From Topomyia yanbarensis (lineage: Eukaryota > Arthropoda > Insecta > Diptera > Culicidae), in NCBI RefSeq assembly GCF_030247195.1, contig NC_080671.1:415038044-415102043 (forward strand): a stretch of 64,000 nucleotides of DNA, given 5' to 3'. Position 1 is the first letter of the stretch; each line of letters starts with the position of its first letter. The notes under the pieces are model-generated. The model searched no databases. It worked only from the letters and a program-made list of their open reading frames with translations, and had not been told where the DNA came from. Both the position numbers and the translations under genes were made by a program. This document shows positions 45,365 to 56,346 of the stretch, piece after piece.

Positions 45365-48300
45365 CCCCCTAATAACGGTAACTGGGTGGCGGATAGATCA
45401 GGAACCGCTGTGATACAAGTAATGGGCAGATTCCCCATCCAAGAAGGGGTAGAACGCTCATAGTGGATAATAGAGCAGTTCAGCCTAACGCTGGAGCAGT
45501 TAACCGTGCAGTTGATCGGTCGGAAGCCGGTAATCATTGGTAGTGACTTCAACGCCTGGGCTGTGGAATGGGGCAGTAGAATAACCAACACAAGAGGGTG
45601 TATCCTGCAGGAAGCTCTAGCGAAGTTAGACGTACGATTGTGCAATGAAGGTTCTGTTAGCACATTTCGGAGACACGGGAGGGAGTCCATCATCGACGTC
45701 ACATTCTGTAGATCCTCATTGACGGCGAACATGGATTGGAGAATATGCGAAACGTATACGCATAGTGACCACCAGGCGATTCGCTACCGTATCGGTCATC
45801 GGAACCCCGCGGCAGAACGGAGAAGGATGACCGGCGAACGAAAGGGGAAGACGAAAGCCTTCAACAAAGACCTCTTTGTTGAGGCACTTCGGCCGAACGG
45901 CGGAACCGAGAACGTGGATGCGGCTGACCTAACAAGAAGGATTGTAGCGGCTTGTGACGCCACAATGCCGCGAAAACTGGAACCACGCTTACTGGTGAAA
46001 CGTGACGCTTAGTACGCTACGCGCTGCTTGTCTCAGAGCCAGAAGGTGGGGTCAAAGAGCAATGTCGGAACCAGATAGAGAAGAGCGTAAGGCAGCGTTT
46101 CGGGAAGCTAGGGCCGCTTTAAAACGGGAAATCAGACTTAGCAAATCAGATTGATACAAGGAACTATGCCGAGAAGTAGACGCCAATCCCTGGGGTGACG
46201 CATACCGAGTCGTGACGTCAGCCGAAATGTACCCGAGCAAGCTGAAGATAATCGTCGAGGGTCTTTTCCCGAAACACGATCCAACTGTATGGCCACCGAC
46301 ACCGTACGGCGCAAAAGAAGGAACAAACACGGAACGGCAAGTGACTAACGACGAGTTATCAGAAGCATCCAAGCGCCTAAAATCAAAGAAAGTCCTTTGT
46401 CCGGATGGAATACCAAACGTGGTACAGAAAGCTGCGATCCTGGCATATCCGGACATGTTCAGGATAGTGCTGCAGAAGTGCCTAAATGAAGGCAACTAAC
46501 CGAAATGTGGAAGGTCCAGAAGCTGGTGTTGCTGCCAAAACCAGGGAAGCCACCTAGCGATCCGGTCTCGTACAGGCCCATATGCCTGCTGGATACACTC
46601 GGAAAACTCCTGGAAAGGATCATTCTTAACAGGTTGATGAAATTCACGGAAGATGAGCGCGAACTGTCCAAGATGCAGTTCGGTTTCCGCAAAGGAGCAT
46701 CGACAGTGGATGCAATTCGAGCAGTGCTCGAGAGTGCTGAGAAGTCATCTAAACAGAAGCGAAGAGGAGATCGATACTGCGCTGTGATCACGATAGATGT
46801 GAAGAACGCGTTCAGCAGTGCCAGTTGGGAAGCCATCGCTGCAGCGCTGCATAGAAAGAGGGTTCCCGACTATCTATTCCAGATCTTGAAGAGCTACTTT
46901 CAGAGCAGAATGCAGCTGTACGAGACGAGCGAAGGGCAGAAGTCAATGCGACTCACAGCGGGCGTTCCTCAGGGCTCCATTCTCGGTCCAACTCTTTGGA
47001 ACGGGATGTAGGATATGGTCTTAACGCTGCAGCTGCCTGAGAAAGTGAAAATCGTGGGTTTCGCGGACGACGTGTCACTAACGGTGATGAGTGAGACACT
47101 TGAAGAAGTGGAGGTGTCGGTGACGGAGACAATAGCGAGAGCTGGACGAACGGGGTCAAGCTGCAAATAGCTCACCACAAGACGGACGGGTTGTTGGTCA
47201 GCAACTGCAAAGCGGTTCAGCGGATGCAGATCGACGTCGGAGGGCACGTGATTGCATCGAAGCGTGCACTGAAGCAATTGGGAGTGATAATCGACGACCG
47301 GTTTAGTTTCAACAACCACGTTGACTACGCCTGTGTAAAGTCGGCGATGGCAACGAACGCAATAGCGAGAATCATGCCAAACGTCGGCGGCCCCAAAAGC
47401 AGCACGAGACATCTGCTATCTACTGTTTCGTCATCGATACTCCGATATGGGGTTCTTTTGCCTGGGGTGCTGCGCTGGAAACCAAGCGGAACTGTGAAAA
47501 GCTGAACAGGACATTCCGGCTAATGGCCGTACGAGTCGCAAGTGCCTACAGAACAATATCGTCGGAGGCAGTATGCGTTATCGCCGGGTTGATCCCCATC
47601 TGCATCACCCTGGCGGAGGACGTGGAGTGCTACTAGCGGAGAAATGCACGTAACGCTAAGAGACTGGTCCGAACAGACTCGTGTGCTAAATGTCAACAGA
47701 AGTAGGACAACGCGTAGAAAGGAAGGTGGACCCACCGACTCATCCCAAATGTGTCGGCTTGGGTGCATAGGAAGCATGGAGACGTTAACCATTTGACGCA
47801 GATTTTGTCCGGACACGGATGCTTCCGGAAGTACTCGCATCGGTTTGGATATGCTTCGTCACCCCTTTGCACGGAGTGTGCGACTGTGCAGGAGACACCG
47901 GAATACGTGTTTTTCGAAAGCCCTAGGTTCGAAGAAGCTCGTAGAGGTATACCTGGTACGACAGTGGACAATATCGCCGAAGAGATGTGCCACGACGAAC
48001 ATACCTGAGACGCTGTCAACAGAGTGGCGAAGGGACCAACAAGAAGCCACAAATTGGGTTTCGAGAGAAATTCCGCCGCCGGGGAACTCTCCGACTGTGT
48101 AGACAAGGTCCACCGCCGGGGATCAGTTGAGTAGTACGTGACGTAGCACCGAGTTTGGGTAGACCGCGTCGCAAAGCTAGCAGTAGGTCATTGGGGCGCT
48201 GGTGAACTGGAAGCTACGCTCCACCTGGAATCGCCGGATAGACCTCAGCATCTGCTGGATGGCCCGCTAGATCCACCGCCGGGGACTAGATCGAGTAGAT

Positions 48301-49305
48301 CGGGACGACGCGGAGAGCTAAATGGCTCACAGAAACGAACATCGGTATCAGAAGAAATCTACCGCTCGGTTTCAGGAGAACAGGCTAGATCCATTGTTGG
48401 AGACTAGACCGAGTAGTTCGCGAGCAAGTGAGGGCAGGAACTTAACGGCTCATCGGGAAAGTAGAGCGAAATGGAACGAAAGGGAGCCAAAGGGCTCAAG
48501 AAATTGTGGTGCTAAAACCAAAGAAGAATCGGTATCGAGAGAACTTTCTTCGCCGGGGAACTCTCCGTCGGCGTAAGCTAGATTCACCGCCGGGGACTAG
48601 ACTGAGTAGACCGCGACTAGACACTACCAGTCGCGGGTTGTCGGGGCACCAGCGAACCGGACGCCCTACTCCACCGGAATCGCCGAGCTGACCTCGACAC
48701 CTGGCTGGTTGGCTTGGTTTCGAGAGAACTTCTCTTGTCGGGGAACTCTCCGTTGAAGTAGGCTAAGTCCACCGTCGAGTAGTTCGCGAACAAGTCAAGA
48801 GCTCAACGAGTAAATGGCGCTGAATTGTACGAGAAGAGAGTTGCGGTGCTAACTGGCACAAGGGAGCCGAGTCGTGGTGCTGAATGGCATAAGGGAATCC
48901 AAGGGCTCGGTGAACTAGAGTATCTGAAGTTTGCCGTCCAGATTGTCTTCGTAGGGGAGGGGCAGTAGGTCTCGACTCACAGCCAGCTTTCCGACTGCCA
49001 TGCAGAAATTGCCAGTCTGTGTGGATGGTGGAGAACTGGTGGTGCGTCGAGGAATAGGGCTGTAACCCTACTGAAGGAACAAACTACAAAATAGTTGAAT
49101 TACGCACATAAAAACCCTCCCCGAAGTAATGCCGTAAGGTAGTGCCGGGGAGGAATCAGGTTCTGGGCAAGAGCAATTGTTTTTAGCGGGTCGAGTGATG
49201 GAAGCCCAAACCCGTTCCCTGAAACATTTGGGTTTTGTACATTTTTACCGTCTCAGGGTTTTCTTGAAACTTTTTTAATGCTCTCTAAAAAAAACACACA
49301 CACAG
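45365..49305 (+). pseudogene. R1-clade LINE, copy 2 (best preserved ORF2)
   Basis: ORF2 begins 5'-truncated with NWVADRSGTAVIQV (about 45380). The endonuclease domain shows IIGSDFNAWAVEWGSR, SIIDVTFCRSSL and THSDHQAIRYRIG (to 46012). Reverse transcriptase follows: CPDGIPNVVQKAA, LLPKPGKPPSDPVSYRPI, FGFRKGASTVDAIRAV, GVPQGSILGPTLW and FADDVSLTV (about 47060). The C-terminal part has VIIDDRFSFNNHVDYAC, IARIMPNVGG and a Cys/His tail, CTECATVQETPEYVFFE. Stops at about 46498 (after LNEGN) and 47009, plus shifts near 46012 and 47160, break the frame. A repeat-rich 3' UTR follows. Typical R1-clade LINEs lack RNase H and end this way. Confidence 0.8.
48040..48960 (+). repeat. Tandem-like repeats in the R1 LINE 3' UTR, copy 2
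   Basis: The same ordered blocks as at 38720-39640 recur (CGCCGGGGAACTCTCCG, GGGGACTAGACCGAGTAG, GTTCGCGAACAAGTC). The array is followed by GTTTGCCGTCCAGATTGTCT and a terminal segment with CCCAAACCCGTTCCCTGA. Confidence 0.65.
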
Positions 49306-49369
49306 TTCTTGCTAAACCACAATCAGCGCAAACTAAAGTGGAAGACGAAAGCCTTTAACGAAAACCTCT

Positions 49370-50625
49370 CAGTCTGCTTCCTCATCTCGTACAGATCAGA
49401 AGCCAAATAGCGCACCGCTTGCGAACAGCACACAAACAAAAAAATATTATCCGCGCCGCGCCGTTCTAACGTGTACATGTAACATATAGACACAGGAAAG
49501 TTTCGTTGCACCTAACTTCGAGTGAAATGAGTGAGCAACAAAATAAATTTTGCCCATTACGGGAGAACACAATCGCGATTGATTTTTCGCAAACCCGTCT
49601 TAGACCTTCAGTGCGCAAGGTGGAACAGTTGGTCAAGGTGAAAATGGAACTAGATCTTACAGAGGTTTCACACGTCCAGCTTTACCACACCAGGAATGTA
49701 GTACTAATAACGTTCAACTCCTTAGCCGAGGCAGAAAGCTTCGTAGCAAAGAACAACATGCAACATGACGTCGAATATGAAAACGTCAAAACCAAGATCC
49801 CCGTGTATATGGATCTCGATCTAACTGAAATAAAACTCCATGATCTGGCACCTCGTACTGGCACGGAATATATTAAAAGATTCATGTCGAAGTATGGAGA
49901 AAAGGGATTAGTCTCTAACGACACATGGAGAAACTTTTTCCCTGGCATTCCCAACGGTGTTCGGGTTGTGCGAATGCGACTGAACCAACCTATACCGTAT
50001 TATTTAACTTTCGAGGCCAGATCATCGCAAGGTGTTAACTACATACAAAGAACCCTTTGCACATACCCTGGACAGACGCCCACGTGCCAGTTTTGTAACA
50101 AAACGGCACACTACGGAAAGCCATGTGCCAAATCAACTAAAGAAAATTCATCTACCACAACCCACACCACCAAACAGCCTTGGACATCTACTGATACACC
50201 ACAGACAGCCGGTCAAAAAATGCATGCCCGAAAAACAATATTCCACGGTATCCCAAAGCCAATAGTTAACGTACGCAAGGAAGAAATAAACAAGAAGGAA
50301 GACAGCTATACCAGAGTCGCACGAAAACACAAAGAGCACCAAGAATCTAACAGCGACGAACAAAGCTCCAACGATGAAGACATGGACGTAAACACGAGCG
50401 AGGGAGAGGGCAGACGGACTGAGCAGCAAGCGACAGTAGGTAAACCTGACCATTGCTCACCACCAAGAAAGAAGATAAACACGAGAAGCGGAAAGCAGTG
50501 CGCCCAGAAAGGCAGCAATAATATTTGATTATTTTTTTACTATTATTATTATTATTTTTTGAATTGTATACGAAAGCAAAAAGGCGAATGACCCTTGGGG
50601 TTAAAACCTTAATAAACAAACAAAC
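49370..50625 (+). mobile_element. ORF1-only LINE, copy B (1,256 bp, intact ORF, 9-bp TSD)
   Basis: AAAACCTCT flanks the element (49361-49369 and 50626-50634). The uninterrupted target is visible in R1 copy 1 near 36860, which confirms the boundaries. The element starts CAGTCTGC, has a leader of 157 bp, one intact ORF (49527-50528), and a 3' UTR of 97 bp. The end reads AAGGCGAATGACCCTTGGGG, TTAAAACCTTAATAAACAAAC and repeats of CAAA. There is no endonuclease or reverse transcriptase. Its 3' end matches the 3' end of the Feilai-like SINEs. The CAGT start preceded by T resembles the initiator used by many LINEs. Confidence 0.85.
49527..50528 (+). CDS. LINE ORF1 protein (gag-like, CCHC knuckle), intact
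   Basis: The protein is 333 aa from ATG 49527 (MSEQQNKFCPLRENT). The region at about residues 40-75 (VSHVQLYHTRNVVLITFNS, then LAEAESFVAKN) resembles an RRM-like fold, as is common in LINE ORF1 proteins. It is followed by KLHDLAPRTGTEYIKRF and a conserved TWRNFFPGIPNGVRVVRM block. One canonical zinc knuckle, CQFCNKTAHYGKPC (C-x2-C-x4-H-x4-C), lies at about 187-200. The C-terminal third is hydrophilic, with an acidic serine-rich stretch near 280-300 and a basic SPPRKKINTRSGK tail. The expected role is binding element RNA. No ORF2 follows, so reverse transcriptase would have to come from elsewhere. It is related to copies A and C in this window. Confidence 0.8.
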   Translation: MSEQQNKFCPLRENTIAIDFSQTRLRPSVRKVEQLVKVKMELDLTEVSHVQLYHTRNVVLITFNSLAEAESFVAKNNMQHDVEYENVKTKIPVYMDLDLTEIKLHDLAPRTGTEYIKRFMSKYGEKGLVSNDTWRNFFPGIPNGVRVVRMRLNQPIPYYLTFEARSSQGVNYIQRTLCTYPGQTPTCQFCNKTAHYGKPCAKSTKENSSTTTHTTKQPWTSTDTPQTAGQKMHARKTIFHGIPKPIVNVRKEEINKKEDSYTRVARKHKEHQESNSDEQSSNDEDMDVNTSEGEGRRTEQQATVGKPDHCSPPRKKINTRSGKQCAQKGSNNI

Positions 50626-52052
50626 AAAACCTCTTTGTTGAGTTACTTCGGCGAACAACGGAATCAAGTACGTTGATGCGGCAAGAAGGATTGTGACGGC
50701 TTGTGACGTTACAATGTCACGAAAACTAGGGCCATGCAGTAGACGGCGTGCAGATTACGGGTTAAATGAGTAGCTCAGTACGCTACACGCTGCTTGTCTT
50801 AGATCCAGAAGGCGGGCTCAGAGCGTAAGATCGGAGAGTGAGAGAGGAGCGCAAGCGACGTTTCGAGAAGGTAGGGATTCTTTAAAACGGGAGATCAAGC
50901 TTAGCAAGCCAATTGCCATAAGTAGCTGTGCTGAGAAATAAACGCCAATCCCTGGGGGACGCGTACTGAGTCGTCATGACAAAGACGAGGGTCTGCGACA
51001 CCAGCTGAACTATACCCGGGAAAACTAAAGATAATCGTTGAGGATCTCTTCCCGAATCACGATTCAACTACCTGGTCACCGACACCGTACGACGAAGAAG
51101 AAGGAGGTAACACAGCCGAGTGGTAAGTGACTAACGACGAGCTCAAAGAAGCGTCGATGTGACTAATATCAAAGAAAACCCCTGGTCCGGATGGAATACC
51201 AACCGTGGGGCTGAAAGCTGCGATCGTGGCGTATCCGGACATGTTCAGGATGCTACTGATGAAGTCTTTAGATGATGGTAATCCCCGAAATGAGGAAGGT
51301 GCAGAAACTGATGTTGCTACCAAAGTGTAGGAAGTCAGCGAGCCATGCAACCTCGAATAGACCAATGCCGCAGCGTGGCATAAAAGAATGAGCCAGATCC
51401 TGAAGAGCTACTTCCAGAGTAGAGCACTGCTGTACCAGACGAACAAACGGACAATATGCAATGCGAGTCACAGCGGGCGTTCCTCAGGGCTCCATTATCT
51501 GTCCAACACTTTGGAATACGATGTACGATGGGGCCTTAACACTGCGGCTTCCCAGGAAAGTGAAAATCGTTGGTTTCGTGGACGATGTGTCACTAACGGT
51601 GAGACACTTGAAGAAATGGAGGTGTCGGTGACGGAGACAATGAAACCGCGAAAAGCTAAGCAGGACGTTACGACTGCTGGTCGTACGAGTTGCGATTGTG
51701 TACCGGAGGTAGTATACCTTGTCGCCGAGATGATCCTTATCTACATTACCCTGACGGAGGATATCAAGTGCTACAAACAATGAAACGCCAGAAACGTGAG
51801 GAAGATGATGAGAATCGATTCGATGGTGACGTGGTAGCAGGAATGTGACAATAGGGAGAAAGGAAAATGGACCTACCGGCTCATCCAAACCTGTCGGCGT
51901 GGGTCAATAGAAAGCACGGAGAGATGACCTTCCACCTGAAACAGCTCCTGTCGAGCCACGGGAGGACCGGATATCAACCCGGATAATGCAGCCTACAGAA
52001 TGACAAGCGACGTAAAGACGTGGAACACAGTAAACAGAAATATGATGTAGAT

Positions 52053-52276
52053 CAGTGATTCTCAACCTGGGGTCCGCGGACCCCTAGAGGGCCGCGAAGT
52101 CATTGCGAAGAAAAATTTATTTTCCGAGTGCATATTGAAATTTCAAGTCATGTTTCCTAACAAATTGAAAATAACATATTGATAGCATACAAAATTGATG
52201 TTTATCTATGGGGGTCCGCAGCAACCCAGTGTGATATCTAAGGAGTCCGTGGTACGAAAAAGGTTGAGAACCGCTG
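52053..52276. mobile_element. 224-bp hAT MITE in R1 copy 3 (same site as in copy 1)
   Basis: ATGTAGAT flanks the ends (52045-52052 and 52277-52284). The termini are CAGTGATTCTCAACCTGGGG and the inverse of CAGCGGTTCTCAACC. It is nearly identical to 38466-38700 apart from a small deletion (about 11 bp), and sits at the same R1 position. Confidence 0.85.
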
Positions 52277-52291
52277 ATGTAGATCATGACC

Positions 52292-52791
52292 NNNNNNNNN
52301 NNNNNNNNNNNNNNNNNNNNNNNNNNNNNNNNNNNNNNNNNNNNNNNNNNNNNNNNNNNNNNNNNNNNNNNNNNNNNNNNNNNNNNNNNNNNNNNNNNNN
52401 NNNNNNNNNNNNNNNNNNNNNNNNNNNNNNNNNNNNNNNNNNNNNNNNNNNNNNNNNNNNNNNNNNNNNNNNNNNNNNNNNNNNNNNNNNNNNNNNNNNN
52501 NNNNNNNNNNNNNNNNNNNNNNNNNNNNNNNNNNNNNNNNNNNNNNNNNNNNNNNNNNNNNNNNNNNNNNNNNNNNNNNNNNNNNNNNNNNNNNNNNNNN
52601 NNNNNNNNNNNNNNNNNNNNNNNNNNNNNNNNNNNNNNNNNNNNNNNNNNNNNNNNNNNNNNNNNNNNNNNNNNNNNNNNNNNNNNNNNNNNNNNNNNNN
52701 NNNNNNNNNNNNNNNNNNNNNNNNNNNNNNNNNNNNNNNNNNNNNNNNNNNNNNNNNNNNNNNNNNNNNNNNNNNNNNNNNNNNNNNNNNN
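52292..52791. other. Assembly gap (500 N)
   Basis: Exactly 500 N's, a conventional placeholder length. It falls inside R1 copy 3, right after the hAT MITE, where near-identical repeats would defeat assembly. Open frames across it are artefacts. Confidence 0.99.
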
Positions 52792-55160
52792 AGGTCAAAA
52801 CATTGTCAAACCTGAAACCAATTAGACCAAAAACACGACAGCTTTTTAAACAACTTTCCAAACTGGTTCCCCCTGCCTGCCCCACATCCGCCACTGCTCC
52901 ACCGCTTTTATATCTTTACTGAAAAAGCAGTGAACGCTAACATTGTTGTTGTTTCATTTAAGAACAACTTGTTACTTCTAGACACTTTGTAAAGTTTCTT
53001 CCCGGTAGATAACAGTCTTTCTTCGTGTCAAATTAGCAAGGAAGGGCTCGGGAGGGGGGAACTGCTCGGGATTTTATCAGCGAACAAAGATCCCTCTCTG
53101 TGCGATAAGCGTAAAGCTGCTTACCGCTAGTGATTGTTCCTTTCCGCAGCTGACTAGGGCAGAAAGTTTTTCGAACTTTAGATACATATCTATCGGGAAA
53201 ATCATCGTAGAACGAGGTGTAAACCTTTAGTCTAGTAACTTATTAATGGTTGGTGTCAGCAGTGATTGTGCTTACGGAACGGAACTTGATTGATTGTCTA
53301 TCGAATCAAATGCACTTTGATAAGATTGATTGATAAGGTACTGGAGTTTCTGTGAGTAGATAAACAGCATATCATGGAGAAAGTAAATTGAAATAGCTTC
53401 CATGTTAGGGAGAAGGAATGACAACTAGAAGAGAAAAAAGTGGTTGATAAGTGTAGTAAGTTGAGAATAAACGGCACCATAATTCATATATTAAATTACA
53501 CATCTTGATTACATCTTAATATATGATTGTTGCAACTATATTCTAATCAACAACTCAGACCAGTTCTAACAGTCAATATTGCCAAGGTTGAATGCGAACC
53601 GAATTTTATATGCTCCATTAGTTCAATTATTTATATGTTCCATCGATTTCACGTATTTTTTGAAATGCGATCATGTGTATGTTTTAAGAATGGTTATGTA
53701 CACTCTCCAAAAAGTTTTCATCGTTCCAATTGAATATTTACGAAATGTTTTATTCTTCAGGAACAAACATAGGTCAACATGTTTTTAAATCATAACAAAT
53801 AACTAAATCGTAGAGAATGCGATATTCATTGGAAAACAAAACCTTTGTTGCGATGCAATTGTAGCAGCTAAACGAAAGCTAGCAAAACATAAATTGGTCG
53901 AATTTTTCAATATTATAATTATCCCTATTGTACGTGACTTATGATTACAGTCGTGTTAAACCGTCACGTAAAATTAACCCTTCGGAAAGCGAATGTATTA
54001 TGCGCGATGCGAACAAATTGACGCATTTGCAATAACCCGGTTTTATGTAATAATTTAGCCCGCTGTGTTTTAAATGAGGTGCCATAAGCTGTGCTTTCTC
54101 CTGTAATGAAATAAACTAATAACACACAGCCCGGCTGTTTGCTAAATGGATAGCGATATTGCTGAACCACCCGATGGAATTCCACCCGGTTTGGAGGGGC
54201 AGCGGACTATTATTTCAAACAAAGCTACACTTGAATTGAAATTACTCGGTTTCGCTGCTGGGCGGAATTGTTTGCGCACACGGTCGAACCGTGGAACGCG
54301 TGTCAACTTTTCCCCTCGTGTTAATTCTCGGTTTACCCATTTTAATTATTAGTATTTGGTTCATTTGAGCACATTTGATACACTAACTGGAGGTGTCAGA
54401 AGCTGGTCAAGCGTGAGCCCAATTACGTGCAGGGGAATTTGCGCTGATTACGGTTTTGAGCCCGGTGGGGTGGAGTTGCAATCTAGTTGCGTTGCAATGA
54501 GCTGGTTGGCATGGGGGAACAGATTTGTTTTCTCTAATTATTTCTTTCAACGCCGTATGCTGTATCGGAAGTGGATTATATTATATTTACACACGCGGTA
54601 GCTCTGATGCGATTTATTTGATCTTTAGTGACCTGTTAAATAATTATGGAAATCTTCTTGATTTTTATATTTCTGGTTATTCACACTGGTAGTTTCTTCA
54701 TATTAAGCTTCGATTTATTAATCCTCGTCACCTTAATCAGAACTTCTTTTTTTGCGGCACATCAACCACGACTACGGGTTTGCTTAGAAACATAAATCGT
54801 GTTTTCGTTTTTGGAGCCACCGTCACTCCGTCAAGCCATTTTAGTCCTGTCACTAAGTTAATGCCGGATTCTGATGAGACGAAGTCGAATCACAAATTTT
54901 AAAACTAATCCAATTTCATAGAGCCGGTATATTTTTATTTTTACCCATACGATTGAGCACTGCTCAAGTAACAATTAAAGTTTTATAACACGCTATAAGT
55001 GCCTAAAAACTACTATAAAATCTCAATTGTTACTAGGGCTGTGATGGTTCGATTTTTTGTTGCTGTTCAATGATTGACCTAATCAAATTAAATTTTTTTA
55101 TAGAATTTAGAGCATTTTTCTGAATATTTCATTTGGTTAACGAATGGTTTATTCGTTTTG
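52792..55160. other. Unassigned sequence with one short dispersed repeat
   Basis: No transposon protein blocks or TIR pairs were found. ORFs up to 81 codons have no domains. A short repeat (about 54840-54910, with TCACTAAGTTAATGCC and GATTCTGATGAGACGAAG) is shared with about 29815-29882. Parts may be unique host DNA. Confidence 0.4.
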
Positions 55161-56215
55161 CCTTTCTCATATAAAGAAAGGCTATGCAATCACTGTAAAA
55201 ATCGACTTTTTAACGGAGGCCCGGAGGGCCGAGTGTCATACACCATTCGATTCAGTTCGTCGAGATCGGCAAATGTCTGTGTGTGTGTATGTATGTGTGT
55301 GTGTGTGTATGTGTGTGTGTGTCATTTAAACTCACACAATTTTCTCAGAGATGGCTGAACCGATTTTCGCAAACTTAGTTTCATATGAAAGGTATAACGC
55401 TCCCATAAGCTGCTATTGAATTTTTAGTTGATCCGACTTCCGGTTCCGGAGTTACGGGTTGAAGAGTGCGGTCACACAGCAAATTCCCATATGAACTGGT
55501 ATCACCATGATGTTCAAATGATGTAAAACATATTAAAATTGATGTAACATTACTCTAGTTTGAGGGTCTGGATAACTAATGATCAATCAAAGCAGCTTTG
55601 ACCACATTGGCCACCTATGACAGTTCATGACGCCCCCGGGGAACCCGCCAAGTTCCTAAGCTAATATCACACCCATTCCCCAACGAATTCTCTACCGATT
55701 TTTACAAACTTGATTTCAAATGAAAGATACAGTAATACCGTTGACTGCTGCTGAATTTCATTCTGTTCTGACTCTTGCTTCCGGAGTTACAGGGGTGTTA
55801 GTAAGGATGCACTGGAATTTCCCATGTAAATCGGTACAATCGTAATACCTCAGAGGCTAAAAACTATTGCAATTGTCACCAAATTACTTCTAATCGCAGA
55901 TCTAGGTCACTGATTGCCAATCAAACATTCTTTGAATATATTATCCACTATCGACGATTCCGGAAGTCCGGAATTCCGGGCATATTCCACAAATAAAGTC
56001 TCATCGGTTCTTCGCTGATGACTGAACCGATTTTCTCAAACCAAGTCTCAAATGGAAGGCAAAATATGCAGCTGAGTATTGCATCAGAGCCCCTCCCCCC
56101 TGCCTTGCCCTTATATCTCCCTCCTTCATCACTCCCCTCCCCATGGACCACCTTCACGCCCGCATTTCCTTCATCCACCCCGTATACCGAAATAAGATGA
56201 AGGATTTCTGACGCA
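55161..56215 (+). repeat. High-copy mosquito repeat, copy 1
   Basis: It begins CCTTTCTCATATAAAGAAAG, then GGAGGCCCGGAGGGCCGAG and a TG microsatellite (55277-55322). Units of about 300 bp follow. Each carries CTGAACCGATTTT, AAATGAAAGGTATAAC, GACTTCCGGTTCCGGAGTTA and GTCACACAGCAAATTCCC. Unit starts are seen near 55350, 55690 and 56025, the last partial. Short ORFs here are shadows. Family unknown to me. Confidence 0.6.
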
Positions 56216-56346
56216 TCCTCCACTCTCACTCTACTAACCCCCCATTCCCTCCACTTTCAAACCCATTCCACCAACATTTCAAAATATAATCACGTGAAGA
56301 TAACATTGCACTCATGCTGATTAAGCTAATTAAATATTATTCTTTT

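Larger units (their letters stand above)
49331..52291 (+). pseudogene. R1-clade LINE, copy 3 (interrupted, runs into gap)
   Basis: The sequence at 49331-49369 and 50626-52291 is nearly identical to copy 1 (about 36830 onward). It includes the same stops (for example GGGTTAAATGAGTAG near 50760) and the same hAT MITE. It lacks about 190 bp of the C-terminal region present in copy 1 (joined at GAGCCACGG...GGAGGACCGG near 51960). The ORF1-only LINE B splits it at AAAACCTCT. It begins 25 bp after the end of copy 2, so the two copies lie head to tail. The 3' part is hidden by the N gap. Confidence 0.7.

Noticed and set aside
49370..50625. Telomeric retrotransposon of the HeT-A type
   Set aside because: It is gag-only like HeT-A but has a normal target duplication inside an R1 element and no head-to-tail array.
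52195..52894. ORFs of about 180-220 codons on both strands
   Set aside because: They are created by translating the 500-N gap.
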